Assembly (NCBI GenBank): GCA_001275005.1
Contig: JWZX01002401.1
Location: 1 to 12,546, forward strand
Direction of reading: 5' to 3'
DNA: 12,546 bases
DNA from: Chrysochromulina tobinii
Taxonomy: Eukaryota > Haptophyta > Prymnesiales > Chrysochromulinaceae
Shown: in pieces, positions 1 through 6,353 of the stretch
Layout of the letters: each line of letters starts with the position of its first letter
How positions within the stretch are numbered: the stretch's first letter is position 1
Notes under the pieces: model-generated
Seen by the model: only the letters and a program-made list of their open reading frames with translations
Told to the model about the DNA's origin: nothing
Database searches by the model: none
Position numbers and translations under genes: made by a program

Positions 1-335
1 CTCCCACGCCGACATCCCCTTCAAATTCCCCCACCGCAATTCAGGGGGTCCTGCCAATGTGTAGGTAGCTTGGTAAGTTACAAAGTTCATCATCACTCTA
101 AGCCGGTCAACAGAACGAGCCACTGGGCCTCGCCGGCTACCCAGCACCCCGCACATCGCCTCCACGAGGCTCGAGGGGCTAAATGTCATAATCCGTCGGC
201 GGTGAGAGGGGCTTGGGTGTTGGGAGACGAGAACGACGAGATGGGACGGGCGTGCGAATTCCGCGAGCCGCCGGCGCCACAGTGCCTCGGAAACGGATGC
301 CTGTAGTGAAGTGAAAGCCCTGGGCCGTCTGCGCC
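1..335. other. Left-edge intergenic stretch, no gene supported
   Basis: This segment lies downstream (3' side) of the minus-strand nuclease gene that ends at 336. Short open frames exist on both strands, but they are arginine-, proline- and histidine-rich, have no recognisable domain and mostly lack an ATG. I see no tRNA, rRNA or clear repeat. It probably contains the 3' untranslated region of the nuclease gene. Confidence 0.5.
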
Positions 336-800
336 CTAAGGAGTGGAACGCGTGTGCCCGGCCCCGCGTACGTTCTCCGCTCCGTGTCTCTTTTTCGCGG
401 CGTAGTACTCTCGCGTCTCGGCCCTCTTGGCGGCCTTGAGCGACGTGTGCTTCTTGACGTACACCACCGACTTCGGAGGGTGCTTCTGCGTCCACATAGC
501 GCCGCGACCGTTAAAATGCTGTTGGAGGCGTCGACGCAAGTTTGACGTCTGGCCAATGTACGTCTTGCCGTTTTGCAGGTTCAGCTTATATGTGGTGTGC
601 ACCAGTTTGTGCACTTTCGGGGCTGCGCCGCGGGTGGCCCTTCGGGTAAGCGAGCGGCCAGCGGAGCGCCCGCCGCCTCCTACGGAACGCCCACTTCTTC
701 GAGAGCGTCTACCGCCTCCGCTACCGCCGTCGCCGCGCCGAGCATCGATGAACACGAATAGGAGTACAAAGATGAAGATAAAGAACCGCGGCACTCTCAT
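336..800 (-). CDS. GIY-YIG domain nuclease with N-terminal signal sequence
   Basis: Predicted 154-residue protein containing a single GIY-YIG endonuclease domain, a fold that cleaves DNA using the two short motifs and a metal-binding Glu. Residues 70-73 (TYKL) stand for the GIY strand and 80-83 (TYIG) for the YIG strand. The catalytic Arg lies in the NLRRRLQQH helix near 88-96. Glu128 and Glu131 in RAETREYY are candidates for the metal-binding Glu. The ending KRHGAENVRG resembles the NVRG-type tail of small GIY-YIG proteins in algae and large DNA viruses. I chose the ATG at 800 because the longer frame upstream has no ATG and because this Met begins a clear hydrophobic signal (MRVPRFFIFIFVLLFVFIDA). 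A linker of about 40 residues rich in Arg, Gly and Ser follows. A signal plus basic linker would fit ER entry or bipartite import into a complex plastid; that is inference. The gene is head-to-head with the iminopeptidase. Confidence 0.8.
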   Translation of the reverse strand: MRVPRFFIFIFVLLFVFIDARRGDGGSGGGRRSRRSGRSVGGGGRSAGRSLTRRATRGAAPKVHKLVHTTYKLNLQNGKTYIGQTSNLRRRLQQHFNGRGAMWTQKHPPKSVVYVKKHTSLKAAKRAETREYYAAKKRHGAENVRGAGHTRSTP

Positions 801-985
801 CGTCGGTCCGTCCGACCAGGGCGGCCTTGCTGGTTCGCGGCGGAAATAGGGAGCAAAAACAAATTCTACAAAACCCACAGCGACGCACGACCTTTTATTC
901 TTTGAGATACATGTACATACCTCGCCATGACCTTTCACAAACGACGTCAAATGCGAAACCGCGGCCACGCCACAGTGTGGCCAAG
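801..985. promoter_or_regulatory. Putative bidirectional promoter between nuclease and iminopeptidase genes
   Basis: The ATG codons of the two divergent genes are 185 bp apart, so their promoters and 5' leaders must share this segment. It contains an AT-richer core around 890-920 (TTTTATTCTTTGAGATACAT), unusual against the GC-rich surroundings. Two overlapping perfect 8-bp palindromes sit there, TACATGTA at 908-915 and ATGTACAT at 911-918. An iminopeptidase frame runs open back to about 827, but I see no conserved sequence there. No transcription start can be placed from sequence alone. Confidence 0.4.
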
Positions 986-2404
986 ATGCTGTCCTTCCAC
1001 ACTGTCATGCTCCTGGGGTTCACGCCTCATCGGACGCTGTACCCTACGACTAGGGCGCTACAGACCGGTACGCTGCCCGTCACCGAACCGCACAAGCTGT
1101 ACTATGAGGTGCACGGCAAGGCTGGAGGCGCTCCGGCACTATTCCTTCACGGCGGGCCCGGAGCGGGCTGCGCTGTGCGACATGCTGGCTTCTTCGACCC
1201 CAAGCACTACCAGATTGTGCTCTTCGACCAGAGAGGCTGTGGCCGCAGCACACCCACGGGCGAGCTGCAGGACAACAACGCGGCGGAGCTGGTGCAAGAC
1301 TGCGAGCGGCTTCGCGAGCATCTCGGCTTTGATCGGTGGGCTTGCGTGCTCGGCGGGAGCTGGGGCACAACGCTCGCGCTGGCGTACTCCGGAGCACACC
1401 CGGATCGTGTGGGCTCGATAGTGATGCGCGCCGTGTGCCTCATGAGGGCTACGGAGATCCGGTGGCTTTTTGGGCTCGGCGGAGGCATGTCCCGTTTGCT
1501 GCCAGGAACGTGGTACCCCCTGCAACAGCACTGGGAGAAGGAGCGCGCCACGAGCACGGTGGCAGAGGACGTGGCGCTGCCGGAGGCTCCTGCAGATGAG
1601 TTGCTCTGCTGGTATGCGGATGCGCTCGGCGGGCGGCTGTCGGACAAGGCAATGTCTGAAGCCTCGGGCGCGTGGGGACGGTACGAGATGGGCGTGTTCG
1701 GTTTGAGTTCCCGCCTTCCGGCGCACAAGCTCGAGACGTTGCCGGGAGCCGAGCGCAGCACGTGGGTCTGGGAGCCCCAAGCGCAGCAATGGACGGCCGG
1801 TGCGATGGTGCTACCCGAGAACGAGGTGCGCGAGGCGCTGGTCGACCGGTTTGAGGAACGGATGGCAGCGAGCCTGCTGGCGAACGGCTTCGTGAAGCAG
1901 GAGGACCTCACCGCCGCCGCTGACAGGGCCGCCGCCGCTGCCGCCGCCGCCGCCGCTGACAGCGCCGCTGTCGTTGAGGACGCGGCGCCGATGATGCCGC
2001 GCGCGCCCACGGTGACGGCGACGGCGCCAAAGCAGCCCACCTCAATGTCCACCTCCTGGGTGCCCGCGCAAGCTCGCTTGACCTCGCACTACAGTGTGGC
2101 ACGTGGCTTCGTCAACGCGGAAGGGCTGCTGAGCACCGCCGTACCTCGCATTCGCGAGGCGCGCATTCCGTGCATCGCGGTCCACGGCGCCAACGACCTC
2201 ATCTGCCCTCCGCTGACGGCGTATGAGCTGCACGAGGCGTGGCCCGAAATGGAGCTTCGTGTGGTGCCGGGTGCTGGGCACAGCATGTACGACTCACAGC
2301 TGCAAGCCGAGGTACTGAGGGCCACCGACCTGCTTCGGACAGTTGGTGCCGTTTCGACACCAGGACCCACTCAGTCCGTGGCACCATCCATGGTGGCACC
2401 TTAG
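986..2404 (+). CDS. pip: Proline iminopeptidase (prolyl aminopeptidase, peptidase family S33)
   Basis: Predicted 472-residue alpha/beta hydrolase of the type that removes N-terminal proline from peptides (EC 3.4.11.5). Family landmarks are in order. The segment LYPTTRALQTGTLPV..LYYE is at about 18-41 and matches the usual start of the enzyme. The oxyanion motif HGGPGAG is at 55-61, FDQRGCGRS at 80-88 and the nucleophile elbow GGSWG at 123-127 with Ser125. The catalytic Asp404 is in HGANDLICP and His432 in GAGHS. I chose the ATG at 986 because it has an A at -3 (AAGATG) and leaves a short leader before the conserved start; an ATG at 911 would add 25 residues. The cap region is about 95 residues longer than in bacterial enzymes and includes an alanine run coded by GCC repeats. 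In the cap the usual RIExHY motif reads RLTSHY, so the Glu that binds the substrate amino end is Thr366. Catalysis should be intact; specificity may differ. Confidence 0.9.
   Translation: MLSFHTVMLLGFTPHRTLYPTTRALQTGTLPVTEPHKLYYEVHGKAGGAPALFLHGGPGAGCAVRHAGFFDPKHYQIVLFDQRGCGRSTPTGELQDNNAAELVQDCERLREHLGFDRWACVLGGSWGTTLALAYSGAHPDRVGSIVMRAVCLMRATEIRWLFGLGGGMSRLLPGTWYPLQQHWEKERATSTVAEDVALPEAPADELLCWYADALGGRLSDKAMSEASGAWGRYEMGVFGLSSRLPAHKLETLPGAERSTWVWEPQAQQWTAGAMVLPENEVREALVDRFEERMAASLLANGFVKQEDLTAAADRAAAAAAAAAADSAAVVEDAAPMMPRAPTVTATAPKQPTSMSTSWVPAQARLTSHYSVARGFVNAEGLLSTAVPRIREARIPCIAVHGANDLICPPLTAYELHEAWPEMELRVVPGAGHSMYDSQLQAEVLRATDLLRTVGAVSTPGPTQSVAPSMVAP
1912..1971 (+). repeat. GCC/GCT trinucleotide run coding for poly-alanine in the iminopeptidase
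   Basis: Imperfect GCC tandem run inside the coding sequence. The 16-base motif CCGCCGCCGCTGACAG occurs twice (about 1912-1927 and 1949-1964), separated by more GCC units. It codes for LTAAADRAAA followed by a run of Ala and then DSAAVVEDAA. It lies in the cap-domain insertion, where length changes by whole codons would be tolerated. Confidence 0.85.
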
Positions 2405-3042
2405 ATTTCGGAGAGGCTGTCCCGTGCGGTGTCGACTGTCTGCGGTGAGGCTGCCTCAGCCTGTTGACTGGAGCCGCGGCCCTACCAGGGGAAGGTTTTT
2501 TTCTGCCATTTGCACACAATCGATGTCACCTCCAGTGACTTTAGTTCGTCTAATTCGGTCCGGTCTAAGTCCGGTCACGTTCGCACATGTTTGACCAAAA
2601 GGGGTAGGGGGAGGTTTCTTTCTGCTTTCTGGATTCACACACTATCCGCACCACCTGATTTTGCGAACTCAGTGAGATGCATGGTGATGGTGAGATGACC
2701 ATGCACATGACCCCCGAGCCCCGTGGCGCCGAGAGGTGCCCTTCAGTCGGGTCGTGGAAAGGGAGCGGTCGCGAGCGAGTAGCGGACCCGTACCGGTAAC
2801 TCGGGCCCGGTGCCGCTCAAAGGAAGCTGGGCCGGCCGGTATCACGTTACCGGGTCACACCACGCAGCTCCGAGAGCTCATCACACGATACAGCACGGCA
2901 CACCTCCACCCCCTCGCCTGAGCCCTGACACCTCCCCTGGCCGCTCGCTGCCCTGCCTGCCGACCCGACCCCACAACGCCCCAAGGACATCGTGAACCTC
3001 GACCAACCGATCCGACAAATTCGTCGCTCGTCGCGGAGGCTC
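2405..3042. other. Convergent intergenic region with weak direct repeats
   Basis: The iminopeptidase (plus) and carbonic anhydrase (minus) genes converge here, so the segment should hold both 3' untranslated regions. No open frame looks coding. Two imperfect copies of a T-rich segment, about 2488-2523 and 2609-2646, share GG.AGGTTT.TTTCTGC followed by CACACA or CACACACT. A small duplication TCCGGTC..AGTCCGGTCAC sits at about 2559-2580. A weak inverted pair is built on GACCCGTACCGGTAAC (2785-2800) and GTTACCGGGTC (2846-2856). None matches a known element. Confidence 0.5.
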
Positions 3043-3987
3043 TCACTGGAAGAGCTCATAGTGTTTGCCTAGCTTCTTGCGTTCCGCCCGGAAGTCATGC
3101 GCTAGGTTGATGAGCCTACCGGTTTCCGTACAATACACGAGGCCGTGCACGCGCGGCTGCGCCCAGGCGCCCGCGACCTGGCTGGTCATGAGGCGGCGGC
3201 GCTGCACTACGCCAAGCTTGAAGATGTTGAGGCACTGCTCGATCACGTTCAGCTCGACGAGGCGACGGTGCTTGAGGTCCGGGTCGGTGATGGCCTCGAG
3301 CTCATCCGAATGCAGACGGCTCACGTCGCGAATGTTGTGCAGCCAGTCCTCGATTGGGGAGCCGAGCGCGTTCGAATCCAGCGGCGTCTTTGCCATCGCT
3401 GCCTTGACGCCGCCGCAGTCATAGTGACCACACACGATGATATGCGGCACTTTCAGCACGCTCACAGCGTACTGTATCACCGACTTGATGTTCATGTCAG
3501 CCGATACGACCAAGTTGGCAATGTTGCGGTGGACAAAGACGGCGCCGACCGGCTGGCCGATGACCTGGTTGGCGGGCACTCGCGCGTCGGAGCACCCGAT
3601 CCACAGGCATTTGGGCTCTTGCTTCTTGTGGCCGTGAAGTTTGAACCATTCTTCATTCTCCTCCACCCAGCGCCTGTTGCCCTCCATAAAATCAGCGATA
3701 TCGAACATGCCCTCGCCTTTTTCGGGCGGCGCGTCCATGGACATCTTGAACTCTCCCTTCCTTGAGATTGGGTCTTCCATCGAGTTCCTTAGATCCTTCA
3801 TAGATTCGACTGCTACCCTCGGGATTGGGTCATCGATCGAGGTCCTCGGCATTGGGTCGGGCGGCGGCGCGTGCGAAGCACAGCCGCACGGCAGCGTCGT
3901 GTGCACCAGCCGGCGCGTCGTCGAGCCCGTCGAGCCGACGAGCTGAGTGATGCGCGAGGCGGCCAGCATCCTGCGCACAGTCATCAT
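3043..3987 (-). CDS. Beta-class carbonic anhydrase, probably mitochondrial
   Basis: Predicted 314-residue enzyme interconverting CO2 and bicarbonate. The zinc site of the beta class is complete: Cys132, Asp134 and Arg136 in GCSDARVPANQ, then His188 and Cys191 in CGHYDCGGV. Other family blocks are present: VGAVFVHRNIAN, IKSVIQYAVSVLKVPHIIVCGH, and the C-terminal VHGLVYCTETGRL. I chose the first ATG of an ATG pair at 3984-3987; the open frame extends further upstream but without another ATG. The leader (MMTVRRMLAASRITQLVGS, then TTRRLVHTT) is basic, hydroxylated and lacks acidic residues, which is typical of mitochondrial import. A linker at about 45-90 separates the leader from the enzyme and contains related PDPMPR, DDPIPR and EDPISR segments. 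The gene diverges from the coiled-coil locus. In algae beta-CAs serve carbon supply and pH balance; the compartment is inferred from the leader only. Confidence 0.93.
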   Translation of the reverse strand: MMTVRRMLAASRITQLVGSTGSTTRRLVHTTLPCGCASHAPPPDPMPRTSIDDPIPRVAVESMKDLRNSMEDPISRKGEFKMSMDAPPEKGEGMFDIADFMEGNRRWVEENEEWFKLHGHKKQEPKCLWIGCSDARVPANQVIGQPVGAVFVHRNIANLVVSADMNIKSVIQYAVSVLKVPHIIVCGHYDCGGVKAAMAKTPLDSNALGSPIEDWLHNIRDVSRLHSDELEAITDPDLKHRRLVELNVIEQCLNIFKLGVVQRRRLMTSQVAGAWAQPRVHGLVYCTETGRLINLAHDFRAERKKLGKHYELFQ

Positions 3988-4120
3988 GCTAACAGTTCCC
4001 CGAGACAACAAAGCCTCGGTCGGCTGCTCGGCACCCCTGCAAAAGTCGGGCACAGGCGCCGTTTCGGTTCCTCACATAGAGTCGTGGGGTTCATGGAAGC
4101 CTATGAATTTCTTTCTCGGC

Positions 4121-4145
4121 TTGACTTGACTTGACTTGACTTGAC
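4121..4145 (+). repeat. (TTGAC)5 microsatellite
   Basis: Five perfect tandem copies of TTGAC, followed by a further T. It lies about 134 bp upstream of the carbonic anhydrase ATG on the opposite strand, within its likely promoter or 5' leader. Such arrays vary in length between strains. Confidence 0.95.
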
Positions 4146-4206
4146 TAAACACAAGTGATCTATGCACAGTCAAGGCTTCACTCACCAGCCAATCGGTCGC
4201 ACACCC

Positions 4207-4244
4207 GATCTCGTGTGCGGCGGACGATCTCGTATGCTGCGGAC
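4207..4244 (+). repeat. 19-bp imperfect tandem duplication
   Basis: Two adjacent 19-base copies, GATCTCGTGTGCGGCGGAC at 4207-4225 and GATCTCGTATGCTGCGGAC at 4226-4244, differing at two positions. It sits just before the first ATG pair of the coiled-coil locus. Confidence 0.9.
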
Positions 4245-4723
4245 GCGGAGATGATGGAGAACCTGCAGGCGTGTCAGCATCGCCCACAGCACGCGAGCCA
4301 GATCTCTATGCTCATCACGTCGCGAAGTGACGAACTTTGAACATTGGCGCGTGATCTCGTCGGCCTCGAGCGCTCGTTGGCCGAGCGTGCCGAGGCCCCC
4401 ACATCCCACAAGACGGGGGTGAAGACGATGAAGTCGGGAGCTCTCCGAGACAGATGCCGCCTTCGTGAGCGAGGCGGCGCTGCACACGGCGGCGGTGGAT
4501 GAGGCGTGCGCAGCTGCTCTGGACGAGTTCCAAGCTTCGTGAGCCCAGCTTCTCGAGCGCGAGCAGCGCACTCGCTTCGGTCGAGGAGCACGCGACACGC
4601 CTCGAGAGGTCGGTGCAGCAGAAATGGCTCGAAGGGGAGACGAGCGTGAGCGAGATGCAAAAGGCGGTGCGCCAGCCCGAGGAAGCGCAGCGCGAGCGCG
4701 CCGACACCGCCGCGGCCGCGCAC

Positions 4724-4775
4724 GCCACGATCCTTGTGACCGTCCTAGAGCCACGATCCTTGCGACCGTCCTAGA
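4724..4775 (+). repeat. 26-bp tandem duplication that shifts the reading frame
   Basis: Copy 1 is 4724-4749 and copy 2 is 4750-4775. Both begin GCCACGATCCTTG and end GACCGTCCTAGA, and they differ only at one T/C (4737 versus 4763). Because 26 is not a multiple of three, the coiled-coil reading frame AHATILVTVLE before it resumes one frame off as ATILATVLERRAE. One copy alone would keep the frame open. Confidence 0.95.
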
Positions 4776-5423
4776 GCGCCGGGCAGAGAGCTCGCTTCTC
4801 CGAAACGAGATTGTGCACCTCGAAGCCGAGCTCGCGGGCGCGGCCGCCGAGCTCGCTGCGGCACACGCCTTGTGCGGCGCGCGGGAGAGCCAGCGCGACG
4901 AGGCGCGTGGCGCCGCCGCGGCCGCCGCGGCCGAGACGGTGCAGCTGGAGCACGCCCTCGAGAGCTTGCGCGCCGCGCTCGACGAGCATGCGCGCGGACG
5001 CACAGCTCGCTAGGGAGAGAGTGGAGCGACAGGCAGGCGAGACGGTGAGCTGGGCAGCGCGCGCGCAGGCCGTCCAGGCCCTCGGCGACGCGAACGCGCG
5101 TGCGGCCGCGAGCGAGAATGCCGCTCTCATCGACGGTCTCGCCGAACTCGACGATGCGGTGCGCCGCGCCTCGGACGCGAAATCTCGCGCCGTCGTCGAA
5201 AATGGGCTGCTCGTGCGCGCGCTGCTCGAGGACGAGGAGGCACGCACGGTCCTCAATGCCGACGTGCTCGCTCTTCAGCTGCGGCTCGACAAGGAACGAC
5301 TCGAGGAGGAGGACTCGCGCGCGCCATTGTGCGTGCTCACAGCAGGCGGCGCATCAGGTGCCCCCCGCTAAGGAACTTCGTTCGCTCCAGCGCCACCTGC
5401 TCGGCGGCCCGCCGCCTCCCCAT

Positions 5424-5459
5424 TTGACGAATCTCCACCAACTGACGAACCTCCAAAGG
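5424..5459 (+). repeat. 18-bp imperfect tandem repeat (LTNLHQ/LTNLQR)
   Basis: Two adjacent in-frame copies, TTGACGAATCTCCACCAA and CTGACGAACCTCCAAAGG, coding LTNLHQ and LTNLQR in the locally open frame of the coiled-coil locus. Differences are mostly at third codon positions, which hints that the peptide repeat was once under coding selection. Confidence 0.75.
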
Positions 5460-6017
5460 CCTGCTGGCTATGGGACGCCTTATTACGACGCGGCGCTTGA
5501 CACGGCGCCTACGACCGTGCACGCGGCCCATGAGGACGGTGAGCTCTGGGCGTCGCTGCTAGGCAGCGGCGCGCCGTACACGGGCGCGTTTGCGCACGAC
5601 GAGACCGACTCGCAAGGTGGTTACGGCTCCCGGGGCGACGCGAGCGAAGCGAGCAAAGCGACGGATGCGCCGCCCATACCGCCGCCACTGCTGCGGTCGT
5701 CGCCGCGCGTCTCGTCGGGAGATTCCGGCCCAAGCGCCGCCGGCCGGCCTCGATGAAGCCGGCCTCGCCATGGCCGCGAGGATTGGGTTCAATGTGGCTG
5801 GTCTTGCCTCGGCCTCGGGCACACTCGCGGCGCTCAACGAGGCGGTCTTCGCGACGCCGGCCACGGCGTCGCGAGGGGCGGCCTTGGTGTCGCGGAGCAG
5901 CCTCACGAGGGGTGGTCGCATGGTCCGACCGGGACACAGACGAGGTGGGCGAGATGGGCTTCGTGGTTATCCAACTGCCGCCACAACGGCGCGCTCATAG
6001 ACGAGGTGGGCGAGTGA

Positions 6018-6353
6018 GGACGGCCGGTCCGCCCTTGTGGGCAATGCTGACGGGCTTTGGCATAGTGTGTCGCTGTTTCGTGTGCTGGTGTTGTCGCTGT
6101 GCCTGTGGTGTAAACGGCCAAGACACATACAAGATACATGATACATCTGGTCGCTGACTGATGATGATACTGCATACTCGGTGACAACACCTTTTTCACC
6201 CCCCCTCTCTCGACTCCTCGAACCCCCCTTCTAACGAATTCGTAAACCGGTTTGGATTCACCGACGCGGGTACCAGAAGGGGCAACGCACCGCTCGACTT
6301 GGCGCTACGAAAAGTAAGCATGCAACAAGACCGCTTTTCGTGAATCGATTCGC
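6018..6353. promoter_or_regulatory. Intergenic region and probable promoter of the finger-repeat gene
   Basis: 336 bp without a supported gene. The first half has lower GC (ACACATACAAGATACATGAT near 6122-6141) and may be the 3' end of the preceding locus. The middle contains a pyrimidine-rich tract at about 6190-6230 (CACCCCCCCTCTCTCGACTC). Two abutting palindromes lie at 6234-6253, about 100 bp before the ATG at 6354. Confidence 0.4.
6234..6253. promoter_or_regulatory. Two abutting perfect 10-bp palindromes
   Basis: ACGAATTCGT (6234-6243) is followed directly by AAACCGGTTT (6244-6253); each is a perfect inverted repeat with no spacer between them. They lie 100-120 bp before the likely start codon of the finger-repeat gene. 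Dimeric transcription factors commonly bind such sites, so a paired operator is possible; no factor is assigned. Confidence 0.35.

Larger units (their letters stand above)
3988..4250. promoter_or_regulatory. Divergent intergenic region upstream of carbonic anhydrase and coiled-coil locus
   Basis: This 263-bp segment separates two divergent genes and so should hold the carbonic anhydrase promoter. Visible elements are a pentanucleotide array (4121-4145), a CCAAT sequence at 4192-4196 and a 19-bp tandem duplication (4207-4244). No TATA-like element is convincing, which is common in GC-rich algal genomes. Confidence 0.4.
4251..6017 (+). pseudogene. Degraded gene for an alanine/glutamate-rich coiled-coil protein
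   Basis: A coding-like signal runs along the plus strand but changes frame repeatedly. It starts at an ATG pair (4251, 4254: MMENLQACQH). Coiled-coil pieces follow in order: LARDLVGLERSLAERAE, ETDAAFVSEAALHTAAVDEA, SVEEHATRLERSVQQKWLEG, SLLRNEIVHLEAELAGAAAE and LVRALLEDEEARTVLNADVL. After about 5370 it becomes proline-, glycine- and serine-rich (HLLGGPPPP, DGELWASLLGSGAP, DAPPIPPPLL). It then has an alanine-rich helix (AGLAMAARIGFNVAGLASAS) and ends near 5980-6017. The breaks are in-frame TGA at 4338 and 4540, a frame-shifting 26-bp duplication at 4724-4775, and single-base shifts near 4430, 4545-4575, 4985-5010, 5361-5366 (a C6 run), 5745 and 5909-5912. I recognise no family. Neighbouring genes are intact, so decay is more likely than poor sequence. 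A gene with many short introns, or sequencing indels, remain possible. Confidence 0.6.

Noticed and set aside
827-985. N-terminal extension of the iminopeptidase upstream of 986
   Set aside because: The extension overlaps the divergent promoter and has no conserved sequence; the conserved family start lies shortly after the ATG at 986.
4539-4548. Very short GT-AG segments (10-15 nt) at several frame changes, such as GTGAGCCCAG here and GTAAGAGCCGACAG (minus) near 11560-11573
   Set aside because: Three of the four I examined happened to restore the frame, but the choice of GT and AG is flexible enough for this to occur by chance, and 10-15 nt is below known spliceosomal intron sizes outside a few ciliates.
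4939-5005. Possible 67-nt intron in the coiled-coil locus (GTGCAG to GCACAG)
   Set aside because: It would restore the frame, but the segment itself codes good coiled coil (VQLEHALESLRAALDE) and the acceptor lacks a pyrimidine tract. A small indel in the GC run near 4990 is simpler.
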